A stretch of DNA of 64,000 nucleotides, taken from contig OW203983.1 in NCBI GenBank assembly GCA_934047225.1, forward strand, positions 434,001 through 498,000, given 5' to 3'. Of the stretch, positions 33,549 to 43,411 are shown in pieces (within the stretch, counting starts at the first letter, position 1; the number at the start of each line of letters is the position of its first letter). The translations under genes and the position numbers were made by a program. The notes below the pieces were generated by a model. The model was not told the origin of the DNA and made no database searches. It saw only the letters and a program-made list of their open reading frames with translations. Source of the DNA: Ypsolopha sequella (taxonomy: Eukaryota; Arthropoda; Insecta; Lepidoptera; Ypsolophidae).

Positions 33549-34680
33549 CAAGGTGTCCCGTAAGTAGTGCTCCAAACGAAAACCATAGATAGCTGAGACC
33601 ATGCCCTGTCAAAATAACTCAACATAGGTTTTACAAATGTCGCATGGTTTTCGAGATTTTTGAACTTTTATGAAATTTCTAGTATTTGCTACCCTTAGTT
33701 CATTTTTTTAATTTAATTAGTAAAACTGAAGCAAATTTGACTTTTTTTGTTATGATATATTTTGTTAACAAGTTTTTCTATAATACGTATAGCACTGTTT
33801 TTCAAAAATGGTCATAGTTTGCCAAGAACAAATTTTTGAAAGTAAAAAAAGTTACCATAAAATTGTTTCAACAGCCTTTAAAGGTCTGTGGTGTGAAAAA
33901 AAAGTATGGAGACCTAAGTGCCCATCAGCTTGAAAAGTTTTATGTCTTATATCAATTGAAAAACAGAAAAAAAGCTAGGTATTTTTGCTGTGACTTTGTG
34001 CACAATTCGGTGAACAATATCGCCTATTACTCGTTGGTAAGATCCTGTCGCGTAAAACCGTAGAGCTATGAGTATTTGGTCTACTAGTTGAATGGCTTTA
34101 TTTCTTCTTGTTCTAACGAGGTTGATACAAGGAACCGCGCACGAAACTCCACATCATCTTATTTTTCGAAAGCATTTAATTTCACTTCATTTCGACTCAC
34201 AGTGGGTCTTTCATCATCAAAAAGAGAAGATAACGACGTTGAAGACATTGTTTTATAGTGTTTAGATTATTTGAGAGACCTCTTGACCACTCTCAAATGT
34301 TGGGGCACTGCAATAAGTTTGAGAGTTCATTTGACGGCTAAATAAGATTGAGCTGCGTTCCAGTATACGAATTGTGTACTAAGTAGCGTTTGAGCGTTAC
34401 TTATTCTAAGGTCCTCTTAGATTTAACACATGCTTAGAAAAGACGTTTGAGTATACGAAATTTGGGTTTGAGACGTACTTAAATATTTAAGCAGTCGTTA
34501 AATATTTGAGAGACGTTTCAGTATTCGGCCGTAAGGGTAGCAAATACTAGAAATTTCATAAAAGTTCAAAAATCTCGAAAACTATGCGACATTTGTTAAA
34601 CCTATGTTGAGTTATTTTGACAGGGCATGGTCTCAGCTATCTATGGTTTTCGTTTGGAGCACTACTTACGGGACACCCTG
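33549..34680. mobile_element. 1.13-kb foldback (inverted-repeat) DNA element
   Basis: The left end CAAGGTGTCCCGTAAGTAG and the right end (reverse complement CAGGGTGTCCCGTAAGTAG) begin arms of about 150 bp that remain highly complementary up to ttgctaccctta/taagggtagcaa. It is flanked by TATA on both sides (33545-33548 and 34681-34684). The uninterrupted site is present at about 13983 and 52315 in other LINE A copies. The internal 800 bp has only a 75-codon frame without known motifs. The superfamily is unclear, and a TA or TATA target fits Tc1/mariner-like elements. Confidence 0.88.
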
Positions 34681-34795
34681 TATATCTTTGCCTACCTGTC
34701 TCATATAGTCTATTTCCTTTTACAGTCTGTAATTAATTAATGTTAACTCTTAAGAGGAATCAAAAGTTAGGAAATTATATTAATTTATTAAATTA

Positions 34796-34993
34796 TTATC
34801 TACTATCATCAAAATCAGTATCACTATAAGACCATGCTTCACCATCATCCAAATATTCATTTATTTTATAATATGCCTTTTTCAGTAGGCCCTGCTTAAT
34901 ATACTGTTTAAACTTATTCTCTGACAAAGTAAGGACCTCTTTTGGAAGTTTATTGTAAAATCTTATACCATGTCCTACGAAAGAGGTACTCAC
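34796..34993 (-). pseudogene. LINE family A C-terminal coding fragment
   Basis: Sixty-five codons reading VGHGIRFYNKLPKEVLTLSE and KINEYLDDGEAWSYSD closely match the C-terminus of copy 1 at 14101-14310. Only the final part of ORF2 remains. Confidence 0.85.
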
Positions 34994-35012
34994 TTTGGCG
35001 AGTCTGATTTTT

Positions 35013-35546
35013 ACGATTTACGCCGATTTATACACCTGATGAGCAATGCGGTAACAGTGGCTAACTAATAAACTGATTTTACAGAAGGCGGACCAACGTG
35101 CGGTGCCAAGCTGAGCCGTGTCATTGCAGAGTAAACAAATTGCTCGAATTTCATCTGCCATCGACAGACATGGCACACCTTTGCGAGAAACATAACAGTT
35201 GAAGGTTTCAGGAGTCCCGGACGTCTCAGCGGGTGCGCTGTTTACACGGTGTGAGATTGCGCAACTGGCTCGAGTTTGATAGCCAGCCACCTGCGGCAAT
35301 CTACTGCCGCCACGGACGCCGCGTGACATGTCAAGAAGCACGCGACGCCGTAAACACCGTTATTTGCTTGACTCTGATCTTGGCCAGATCTTGACCCATT
35401 AACACGGGCAGCGATGTCAGAGGAGAGCTGTCTTCGTGCGGGTATTTTTAGCATGTAGGCGGCAGTGGCGCCTCGGACCGAGTGTGCGTGGAGCGGGCGC
35501 CCACGTTATACGTCGGTAGCAGTGCCGGGAACATGCGCGCCCGATC
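35013..35546 (+). promoter_or_regulatory. Probable promoter and 5' untranslated region of the GTPase gene
   Basis: GC-rich, CpG-containing stretch between the LINE fragment and the start codon, contrasting with AT-rich surroundings. No TATA box or initiator could be fixed. It has no convincing coding sequence. Its role is inferred from position only. Confidence 0.4.
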
Positions 35547-35634
35547 ATGACAACTCGAGGGATCAGGCGGAAGAAGTCCTCGCTCTCGGAAGTGAAAGTG
35601 GCCGTGGTGGGAGCTCCCTCGGTCGGCAAGAGCG
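35547..35634 (+). CDS. Exon 1 of an atypical Ras-like small GTPase (RERG/RERGL-like)
   Basis: This is the first coding exon of the only host gene seen. The ATG at 35547 is the first in frame after an upstream TAG. The exon encodes a basic N-terminus (MTTRGIRRKKSSL), a first beta strand (VKVAVVG) and the P-loop GAPSVGKS, which binds nucleotide phosphates. It ends in phase 1 at a strong donor, AGCG|GTAAGT. Frame and splice phases match exon 2 at 55169 and exon 3 at 55686, giving a continuous GTPase start. Relative to Ras, the residues equivalent to Gly12 and Gly13 are Pro and Ser. The RERG/RERGL-like assignment is from overall pattern. The fold is confident, the exact orthologue is not. Confidence 0.88.
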
Positions 35635-35740
35635 GTAAGTTCTCTCCCACTAATAGCAATGGGTACTCCTTCGTACAACCGTACAGTTTAATTCATTTCT
35701 GTTTAGATGAAAATTATTTTGCAACTTCGATATTGTGTAC

Positions 35741-36633
35741 GGTCCCTTTCAATAGAATCCGGCAATAATGTAAACACGATAATTATTAGACAGTTGTCTA
35801 TGATCATAGTGTTGTACCTACACTGATGTCAAAGTGAGTGATTGTTATATTGTTATGTTGTTATATTGTTATGTTAACCTAAAAATACCACGTAATAATT
35901 TTTCACATTATTATTATTCTTGGATTTATTTGTAGCATCTCTACAAAGAATCTGTGTATGTAAGTTATTTTGTGAAGTAAATAAATAATTTCTGTATTTT
36001 GTATTTGTATATCTTTATTACATTTTGAAGAATTAATAGTTTAAAAACATTTTTACCTCCTTGTTTCTTGAGAAAGAGATCCAATCGTAAGCAAAAACAA
36101 AGTCCGTGATTTCACTCAGAAGTCGTCGTTCCAAGAATAAGTCGAACCAAATCGCGAAGAAAATGTCCAAAAAACCAAAATACAAAAAGCAAAGTCGTCG
36201 ATAAAAAGAAACAGAAAAACGCACAGAAGTCGGAACAATACCCACTAATGAATAAATACCAAACCCATACCTGACCAAATCAGCTGTTGCGGCCGGTCGG
36301 CCATTACAAATTTTCATTTAAATTTTCATTTCAGCCAGTACAAAAGAGGTTTGTGAAAAGACATCACTAACTTTCCAAAGACAAATAAGACTTCGATGAT
36401 AAAAAAAATAATATGGCAGTTTTACAAACTATTGAAATTATCGTCATCCGAGTATTTTTTATTAAAATAACTATCATAAAGAAGTTAGTTGGTGTATAAA
36501 TGATTGTAAGAACAATGTATGGTTCCTTGAAATGTGAATATGATCAGAATTGATATTCAAATGTAAGTAATTTCTGAGTAATCGTGTTTAAATTGGTTTG
36601 TTTACATTATTGGCGGATTCTATTGAAAGGGAC
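35741..36633. mobile_element. Inverted-repeat (MITE-like) element in intron 1
   Basis: The left arm 35741-35776 and right arm 36599-36633 are inverted copies beginning GTCCCTTTCAATAGAATCC, with one internal mismatch. The 893-bp interior has no coding sequence. Target duplication is unclear. Confidence 0.7.
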
Positions 36634-36779
36634 TTTACAAGAATTTCGGTAAATTTTTATTTGAATTTATAGGTATAAGTTTTCTGTGGGTCATTAAAAT
36701 TTCATTAATTATCATTAATAAATAATGAAATGCGTTTGTCAAATAATAAAGGAACTTTGTGAAATGAAAAACTGAAAAA

Positions 36780-36870
36780 TTTTCTCAAGGCTATCGTATA
36801 TTTTCTCAAGGCTATCGTATATTTTCTCAAGGCTATCGTATATTTTCTCAAGGCTATCGTATATTTTCAG
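36780..36870. repeat. 21-bp tandem repeat, four copies
   Basis: The unit ttttctcaaggctatcgtat plus a starts at 36780, 36801, 36822 and 36843, with a short partial fifth copy. Confidence 0.95.
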
Positions 36871-36994
36871 AAGTACGCATGCGTTCATAAAATATCATAA
36901 AATATGTCCTTTCAAGGGCCACCGCACCGATTTAATTTATGAGTTTAAATTTTCTGTGTTTTGAACGACCTTTACAAACTGAAAGTGCAGTTAA

Positions 36995-37191
36995 TGTTAA
37001 GAAAGTAATATCCGGAACACAACTTAGTTACTCTATGGAATTTGTCTGTGTTTATTTTTAGTGGCGCCTCTGGTGGCTTTGTCTTGTAAACGCTCTTGAT
37101 TGAAGAATTTCAATAAACGAGTTCTTTTATGATAACTAAATCAGCTTTTTATTGTGTATCACTACAAATCTGCAAGATAAAAGCTTCAACA
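36995..37191 (+). repeat. Copia 5' LTR and adjacent primer-binding site
   Basis: The 197-bp block starts TGTTAAGAAAG and ends GCTTCAACA, with TGTT/AACA terminal inverted repeats. It is followed directly by GGTTATGGGCCCAGCGG, a sequence typical of the primer-binding site next to copia LTRs, which often use an initiator-Met tRNA half molecule. No second LTR is present. Confidence 0.75.
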
Positions 37192-37312
37192 GGTTATGGG
37201 CCCAGCGGTTACATAAAAGAACAAGTTGGATTCTTCGAAAGCGGTGCGTAGAGGAGCGAGTACATTTGGGTTACCGATGACGCCATTAAGCTACACACAG
37301 ACGGACACCATC

Positions 37313-37831
37313 ATGGCGGAAGAGAACAGAACCACAATCCATAAGTTCAACGGCGAGAACTATCGACAGTGAAAGTTTCAACTCAAGTGTGCATTAAGAG
37401 CGAAAGGTGTTTACGAGCATATCGTATCAAGACACATCCCAGATATAGATGTCAAAGATAAGAAAGTCGAACAAGAATGGAGTAAGAATGACGCCATAGC
37501 CATGTGTGTAATTTCTTCAAGTCTCGAGTTCAGACAAATTTCCCTGATAGAAAATGCAGAGACTGCATTTGACATAATCGAAAAATTAGACTCTTTTTAC
37601 GAACAAAAATCAGAGCTCAATATAATGCTCCTACATGAACAGTTTTATAACTACAAATACGAAATTGGAAGCTCTATAAGTAGGCATATAAGTAAAATCG
37701 AGTCGTTGGCTAAACAACTACAAGAAATTGCCGAAAATGTCAGTGAGATTGCTGTAATAACCAAGATAATAGGCAGCTTGCCCGCAAGATGTTCTTCGTT
37801 CCGTCAGGCGGTTATCTCTCACAGAAAGTAA
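37313..37831 (+). pseudogene. Copia gag region with a nonsense codon
   Basis: The start ATG at 37313 opens MAEENRTTIHKFNGENYRQ, then a TGA at 37370-37372 sits where this family usually has Trp. The frame continues through AIAMCVISSSLEF and LLHEQFYNYKYEIGSSISRH, matching the UBN2-type gag of copia elements. A frameshift near 37826 leads to the zinc-knuckle segment. Confidence 0.82.
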
Positions 37832-38762
37832 ACAAACTATTCCCAATTTAACGGCAAGACTTTTAGATGAGGAAAAATGGTCGAATAAAGAAGAAAGCGA
37901 AACCGCACTGGCAGTGTCAAAGTCTAGCAATCGATCACATTCTCAAAGCCAGTTGAAGTTCAGGCCAACCTGCTACATCTGTCAAAACAAAGGCCATTTG
38001 GCAAAAGATTGCCGTTTGCTTAAGAAAGAACGACATGGAAGTTCTTCAAATACATCACAGAGCCATTACTCAGCGTTTAATACTTACAACGGAGATTCAA
38101 TGGATGACTGGATTCTCGATAGTGGAGCATTGACTCATAGCCTCATATGTCCCACAAGAGGGAACTATTCACAGAACTTAGCGAGTCATTATCAGTGAAG
38201 ATCGTTAGATTAGGCAATGACATCGAGCTCAAAGTGTGTGGTGTAGGTACAGTGGAAATTGAGAAGTACATAGATGGTCAGTGGTATAAATCGATAATCA
38301 CTGATGTACTCTTTATTCCGGATTTGCGAAGAAACTTAATTTCGGAAGGTGTGCTGACCAGCAAAGGTTATATAATTACAAAAATGGATAAAACTGCAGA
38401 AATACATAAAGATGGACAACTACAAGCAAGTGCGGCACGTAAACAAAACAATCTGTACTATGTCTTGTTTAGGTCAGTTGTTCAAAGAGAAGCTAATGTA
38501 TCCAGTGTAGATAACTTAAAGTTATGGCATGAAAGGCTAGGTCACATTAATGTAAAAGCATTAAAAGGTATGGCGACGGACATGGGTATCACTATAGAAA
38601 AAGAGAATGGTGAATTTTTCTGTGAACCATGGTTTGGTAAGGTATGTTATGGTAAGCAACATAAGTTGCCTTTTAAACCTCAATTGCATTGTAAAGTAAA
38701 TGCACCAGGTGATATTATATATAGTGATGTTTGTGTGATGTCCACGCTTTCTGTAAATGGTT
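37832..38762 (+). pseudogene. Copia zinc knuckle, protease and GAG-pre-integrase
   Basis: After the shift the frame has CYICQNKGHLAKDC, a complete CX2CX4HX4C knuckle, then WILDSGALTHS, the copia protease active site. A second frameshift near 38150 leads to 38147-38764, with FIPDLRRNLISEG and LWHERLGHINVKAL, the GAG-pre-integrase domain with its HxxxxH pattern. The sequence stops at the LINE junction just as the integrase core would begin. Confidence 0.85.
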
Positions 38763-39790
38763 GAAAACTCGTTCCAAGGTGATTCCCAAATATTTTGGGT
38801 TCACGCTGTGCTCAATTTTGGTCCCACGCCATGTGATATTAAATGTCCGTAGTGCTTGGTGATTGCAGAGGTAGAACACGCAGGATTGTGTTTTAGATGG
38901 GTTCGGCTTCAGCGCATTTGCTTCATAGAATTTTGACAGCCCTTCCAGAGCTGCGTCCAGAATCACCTCGGCTTCCTCAAATGTTTTGGTCTGTGTTGCT
39001 AAGGCTAGGTCGTCTGCATACAGGAAACTTGACTGGTCTTGAGGTTGCTCGTTTGTGTACAGATTAAAGAGAGTTGGTGCCAGGACACTGCCCTGAGAAA
39101 GGCCGTTCTTTTGTATGCGCCATCTATTCTTCTTCGAGTACAAAGAGACTTGGAATCGACGATTGTGTAGCATCTCACTCAGAATGCGTACATAGCCATG
39201 GTCGTTGGTGAGGTTTTGCACTTTTTCCAGAAACCTGCTAATATTAACGGTGTCGTACGCGGCTGATAGATCGACAAAGACTACACCTGTTACCTTTCCC
39301 CTCTCAAATCCATCTTCAATAAAGTTTGGTTAGTGCATGACTTCCCGGGCCTGAAACCGGCTTGCTCAGGTACTAGTTTCGGATTTGTGGATACAAAGCT
39401 TGAGAAACGGTTAAGAAGTAGCCTTTCGTGGAGTTTGTAGGTGTGGCATAGGAGCGATATTATTATGGGCCGAAAGTTTTTCACTTCGTCGGTTAATTTG
39501 CATGGCTTGAGAAGCGCGATGACCATTGACTTCCTCCAGTGCTTCAGGACTTTGGCGCTACTGATGCAGTTGTTAAAAAGCTCAAGCAGCCACGAAACTG
39601 TTATTAGGACTTACTTTTTTAATTGTTTGACCGTTATGTCGTCGACTCCAGCTGCCTTTCCTGCTTTCAATTTCTGTATTCCGTCAATTATTTCTCTTAG
39701 CATGATGGGCTTGCTTAACGTGTCGTTGGGAGGAACAGGATATGTCGGGGAGATATTGAAAAGGCAAGTGTCTGCGGCGGTGGTTTAATG
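38763..39790 (-). mobile_element. Jockey-like LINE fragment interrupting copia
   Basis: Reverse transcriptase remnants are present in three frame segments on the minus strand: KLKAGKAAGVDDITVKQLKK (about 39690-39610), FRPIIISLLCHTYKLHERLL (39526-39290) and KNGLSQGSVLAPTLFNLYT with FLYADDLALA (39221-38763). Both element ends are truncated. The YADD box is intact. It is a fragment and cannot move. Confidence 0.83.
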
Positions 39791-40131
39791 AACTCTAAAA
39801 ATAAATGTAAAATTATGGTATAACTAAATCTAGTGCTAACAATGCAGTTTGTAAATGTAGGTTGCACATGTTGGCATGTACGTGCATCGTACATACTGCC
39901 CAGTCTAAAAAAGCACAAAAACATAAAAATACATTATAACAAATCAAAACTATAAAAACACACAAAAGGTAAACTCCAGAATACAATATAAGCCTAAGTA
40001 AGTATCTGTACACAGTAGTGCAATGAAAGCTAGTGCAAAAACAACTATATGAAAGTAAATGTGCAGACTAATGTATACGTAATGTAAAATGTAAAATATA
40101 TATTTTATGTAAAATCTAAATTTATTTGTCT
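39791..40131. other. Gene-free stretch, 3' flank of env-like gene
   Basis: No coding sequence. It should be the 3' untranslated part of the BEL/Pao element below, but no LTR matching the 46100-46690 side was recognised, so the 3' LTR seems lost. Confidence 0.4.
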
Positions 40132-41990
40132 CTAAATATCGTCAATGTTCGTATCAAAACTCACTATACTTTTTGATTTGCGAACCTTACTACTACACTG
40201 AGAGCCGGAGCCGGTATTAAAGTTTTGCATAGGAACACGTATTACTCTCGGCTCTTGCACACACATCACTGTCTTATTTTTCGCGCGCTTTGAACGGCAC
40301 ACATAACACCCAGCAGCCACTGCAAAGACGCTGAGTATGCCGAATAACACTGCAGTTCCGATGTAGTGGTTCACATCATGAATGGAAAGGCCACTATCTA
40401 ATGTTGACTGCTCTGTCAGTTGCTTTAAGTCTCTTTGGATCTTTTCAAATTGTTTTAAATGCCCTTCCGCTACATATGTGAAATTATCCGTGTTAATAAT
40501 CCCGTTCAAAGAAGATATTGGTGGAATATAAATATCTTGTTGTAGCGCTAGCCTGCCAGTAAATTTTTTATTATTTGCATACATCATAATTGTGTCGGCT
40601 TTCATTACGCATCCTTGACCGATTGTTATCATTCCGACTCCATAGAAGCGGTGCGATGTGAGCCCGGCTGGACACAAAATGCGGACGTAGCATTCCTGAC
40701 AGCATGCGAATATCCAGCTGTTACTATTGTGCAGTTCTATCCACTTATCGGTACACACCTTTATTTCAGACCGACAGAATGTATCATATTTACTGTTTGT
40801 AAACAATTTGATGTTGCAAATGTTTTGATGCAATTATATGCTGCATTCTGCATGATTTTAGGTGCATAATGATTTTTGATCGTTCATGTGAATGCAGTTT
40901 TGTAAGTCGGCTGAATTCACTAGGATAAAGGAGTCCTTCTTAATATTATATGCAATGTAATCTGATAAAGGGATAATATTAAGAACCCTTTTGTCATATC
41001 TTAATTGCGGAATGCTGTAAATTTTATCTAGCTCATATTGCTCCTTACTTAAAAGTGGTATCTTAATCTCTATGATGAGATAACTGTCTGTGACTCGTGC
41101 ATGCGGTTTTAATAATTTGTAAATATCACGGATATTGTCCTTTGTTACCGGCAATGCAAGGTCTTCCGGTAAATGGGGAAAAATGATATCTAGTTGGTCT
41201 TGCAACAACTTTGGTGTAAATAAATGGATGTCCAAGTGTCCTTGATATATATCTGCTGCGAGGTCAATTAAGGTTTCTTGTTTTATTCTCATTTCCGAAA
41301 GTAAATTGTTTGCAATGATGGAGTTTGTTAAAATATAAAATGCAGTTTGGGTATCAAGTTCCAGCTTGTTTATATTTTATTAACGCAAATTGTTTGTTCA
41401 TGATCGCCTCATTCCGCATAACGATATTCTGTTCTGCTTCGAGAATAGACGTTTGATTTTTTAACAAATGCAAAAGGTGATTTTCATTTCTCTCGATGGT
41501 TTTTATATCATTTTCATATTTCTGTGCAAATCTCTCGTCTAAGACACCGAATAACTCATTCGCTAGGTAGCCGACGCCGTTGATAAGCCCTCGTCTGGTT
41601 CTTGATATTCTACTTGACACATTTTGGTACTTAAGAATGCTGTTGTAATATTGCAACTCACTCATACTATGGTCTAGTTGCATAACCATAGCTTGAAATT
41701 GCATGACCCAATCTTCTTTTTGCGATCCCTTTAAATGCTATACATATGTTTGTAAGTTTTCTGTATTCTGCCAGTAAGTTGTCATGTTGTAATAGATGAT
41801 GAGATTCCAAGAATCTTTTATTTGTTGCATACTCCAAACCCTATCGAAGTATAGAGATTGATTTGCTTGAAACTCTGTCACCTTAAACATTGGAGCTGTC
41901 TGTTGTGCTTGTTGTAAAGAGGATGTAAACATAGTTAAAAACAGAAGTAATGCATTGACGAAATAGGTTTTCAGGGAGGTTTTTTTAAAG
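40132..41990 (-). pseudogene. Env-like fusion glycoprotein gene, broken
   Basis: The translation starts near 41990 with a hydrophobic leader (NALLLFLTMFTSS). Then SRTRRGLINGVGYLANELFG follows, a basic furin-type cleavage site directly before a glycine-rich fusion-peptide-like segment. This is the layout of the baculovirus F / insect errantivirus env group. A cysteine-rich ectodomain comes later, and near 40390-40270 a membrane segment (GTAVLFGILSVFAVAAGCY) is followed by a basic cytoplasmic tail. Visible breaks are a TAG at 41738-41740, a frameshift near 41360, and two stops between about 40860 and 40835. The product would act in membrane fusion, but this copy cannot make a full protein. Confidence 0.83.
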
Positions 41991-42715
41991 TTTCGTCGTT
42001 TTTCAGGTGCAGTGTCAGTGGCAACATCTTGTTGCTCATTGTTGTCATAATTTGTCAATAACCGTGCAAGTTTTATTATAGGCCTCTTTATCAATCCATG
42101 CTTTGTCCTTGCAATTTGGCCAATGTCGTTGTATTTGTATATCAATTCCAAAACAATGGATGATGGGAAAGTGTGTGTAAAACATGCTTTATTTATTTTT
42201 TCTTCAATTTGCGGTGAGTCATATTGTGTACTTGTAATGTTGTTGGAATCAAATGTTTGCAGCCAGCTTGGCCCATGCCACCATAGATCATGTTTCATCA
42301 GCTGTGCCGGGGCCATTCCCCGCGTAGCGCAGTCAACAGCATTGTTTTCTGACGTTACGTGATTCCAACTTTTTGCAAGAATAATGTTAGTAATTTGTTT
42401 CACTCTATTTGCGGCAAAGGTTTTCCATCTGGATGCATCTTCGTTAAGCCATCCGAGGACTATCATTGAATCTGTCCACGCGTAGGTACTAATTTCATGC
42501 TGGTTGTCAAATGATCTGAGAACCTTTTCAAATAATTTTGCTAAAAGTAATGCCCCAGATAATTCTAATTTTGGGAGGCTTCATTTATTTTTTAAAGGTG
42601 CAAGTTTCGTCTTCGCCACTAAAAGTCTGCTTATCTTTTTGTTGTCAGAGTTGATGGTAATTACATATATTGCACATGCGTACATCTTTTCTGATGAATC
42701 ACAGAAGCCATGTAG
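41991..42715 (-). pseudogene. RNase H end and pol tail, integrase deleted
   Basis: The frame 42466-41738 begins with RNase H-connection sequence (VLGWLNEDASRWKTFAANRV and CATRGMAP). At about 42125 it jumps from LELIYKYND to RTKHGLIKRPIIKLARLL, which resembles the very end of BEL/Pao pol (DUF5641). The H2C2 zinc finger, integrase core and most of DUF5641, normally about 1.5 kb, are missing. The same frame then runs on into the env leader. A stop at 42716-42718 and a shift near 42590 break the RNase H part. Confidence 0.8.
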
Positions 42716-43411
42716 CTAAAATACGTTCGAGGTATCACCTGTCCACCTGGGTATCTCAATCTGTTCAATAACGTTTATTTCTTTCCTAAATTGATCCCAT
42801 TCCTTTTGTACCGGATGCTGTAATATGTCATCCCAGTCACAGTTGGTAGTCCATAATGTTTGAAATAACAACTTAGCCTTGACAGTTACAGGTGACAGCC
42901 AACCTAGTGGATCGAAGATCTTTGAGATGTCAGATAATAACATTCTTTTTGTGTATGGCTTGTCGGTATTCATGTCAATTTTTATCTTGATTCGAAAGCT
43001 GTCAGTTGTAGGAATCCACTGCAATCCGAGTGTTTTGGTTACTTCTGCATTTTTGAAGTCCATCACCGACGAATTGAGCTGCTCCTGTGTCAAATTTTGT
43101 AGAAGTGCTATGTCATTGCTTGCCCATTTACGTAAGTCAAGTCCCGCTTTTCCCAACATTTCTATGAGCTCACGTTGCATGTTTTGGGTTGTTTCTAAGC
43201 TATCGGCTCCACTTAGTACATCATCCATGTAAATGTCATTTTTTAGTACTGTCCCTCCTAATATGTAAGTTGGTTCATCTTCGGCCAATTGATTCAACGT
43301 TCGTAGTGCAAGGAACGGTGCAGCTTTGGTGCCGTATGTCAAAGTGCAAAGTTCATATTCTTGTAAAGGATGCTGAGGATTGCTTCTCCAAAATATTTGT
43401 GCAATCTCCAT
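42716..43411 (-). pseudogene. BEL/Pao reverse transcriptase core
   Basis: The frame carries LCTLTYGTKAAPFLALRTL, NDIYMDDVLSGAD (the YMDD catalytic box) and SKIFDPLGWLSPVTVKAK, the standard BEL/Pao reverse transcriptase blocks. It continues the frame-shifted end of 43339-45249. The catalytic aspartates are intact. Confidence 0.88.

Larger units (their letters stand above)
33005..35012 (-). mobile_element. LINE family A, copy 2 (3' end, split by foldback element)
   Basis: C-terminal coding sequence and the complete 3' untranslated region lie on the minus strand, ending in an aaaattcaaaattaaaa-type tail at about 33005. The copy is split by the element at 33549-34680. Similarity to 51785-52440 runs over the whole 3' region. 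The 5' truncation near 35012 lies about 530 bp upstream of the GTPase start codon. Confidence 0.85.
36995..38762 (+). mobile_element. Copia (Ty1) retrotransposon, 5' half only
   Basis: A 5' LTR, primer-binding site, gag, zinc knuckle, protease and pre-integrase domain lie in order. Integrase, reverse transcriptase and the 3' LTR are missing, because a minus-strand LINE begins at 38763. It lies in intron 1 of the GTPase gene, in the same orientation. Confidence 0.85.

Noticed and set aside
33836..34063. 75-codon frame inside the foldback element as a possible transposase
   Set aside because: Too short, lysine-rich, with no catalytic motif or helix-turn-helix pattern that I can recognise.
35018..35678. 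Minus-strand open frames opposite exon 1 and its upstream region
   Set aside because: They lie in GC-rich DNA antisense to the GTPase start, with no recognisable domains. The plus-strand exon explains the sequence.
36033..36317. 94-codon minus-strand frame with aromatic-rich sequence
   Set aside because: Lies inside the inverted-repeat element, shows no family features, and its hydrophobicity follows base composition.
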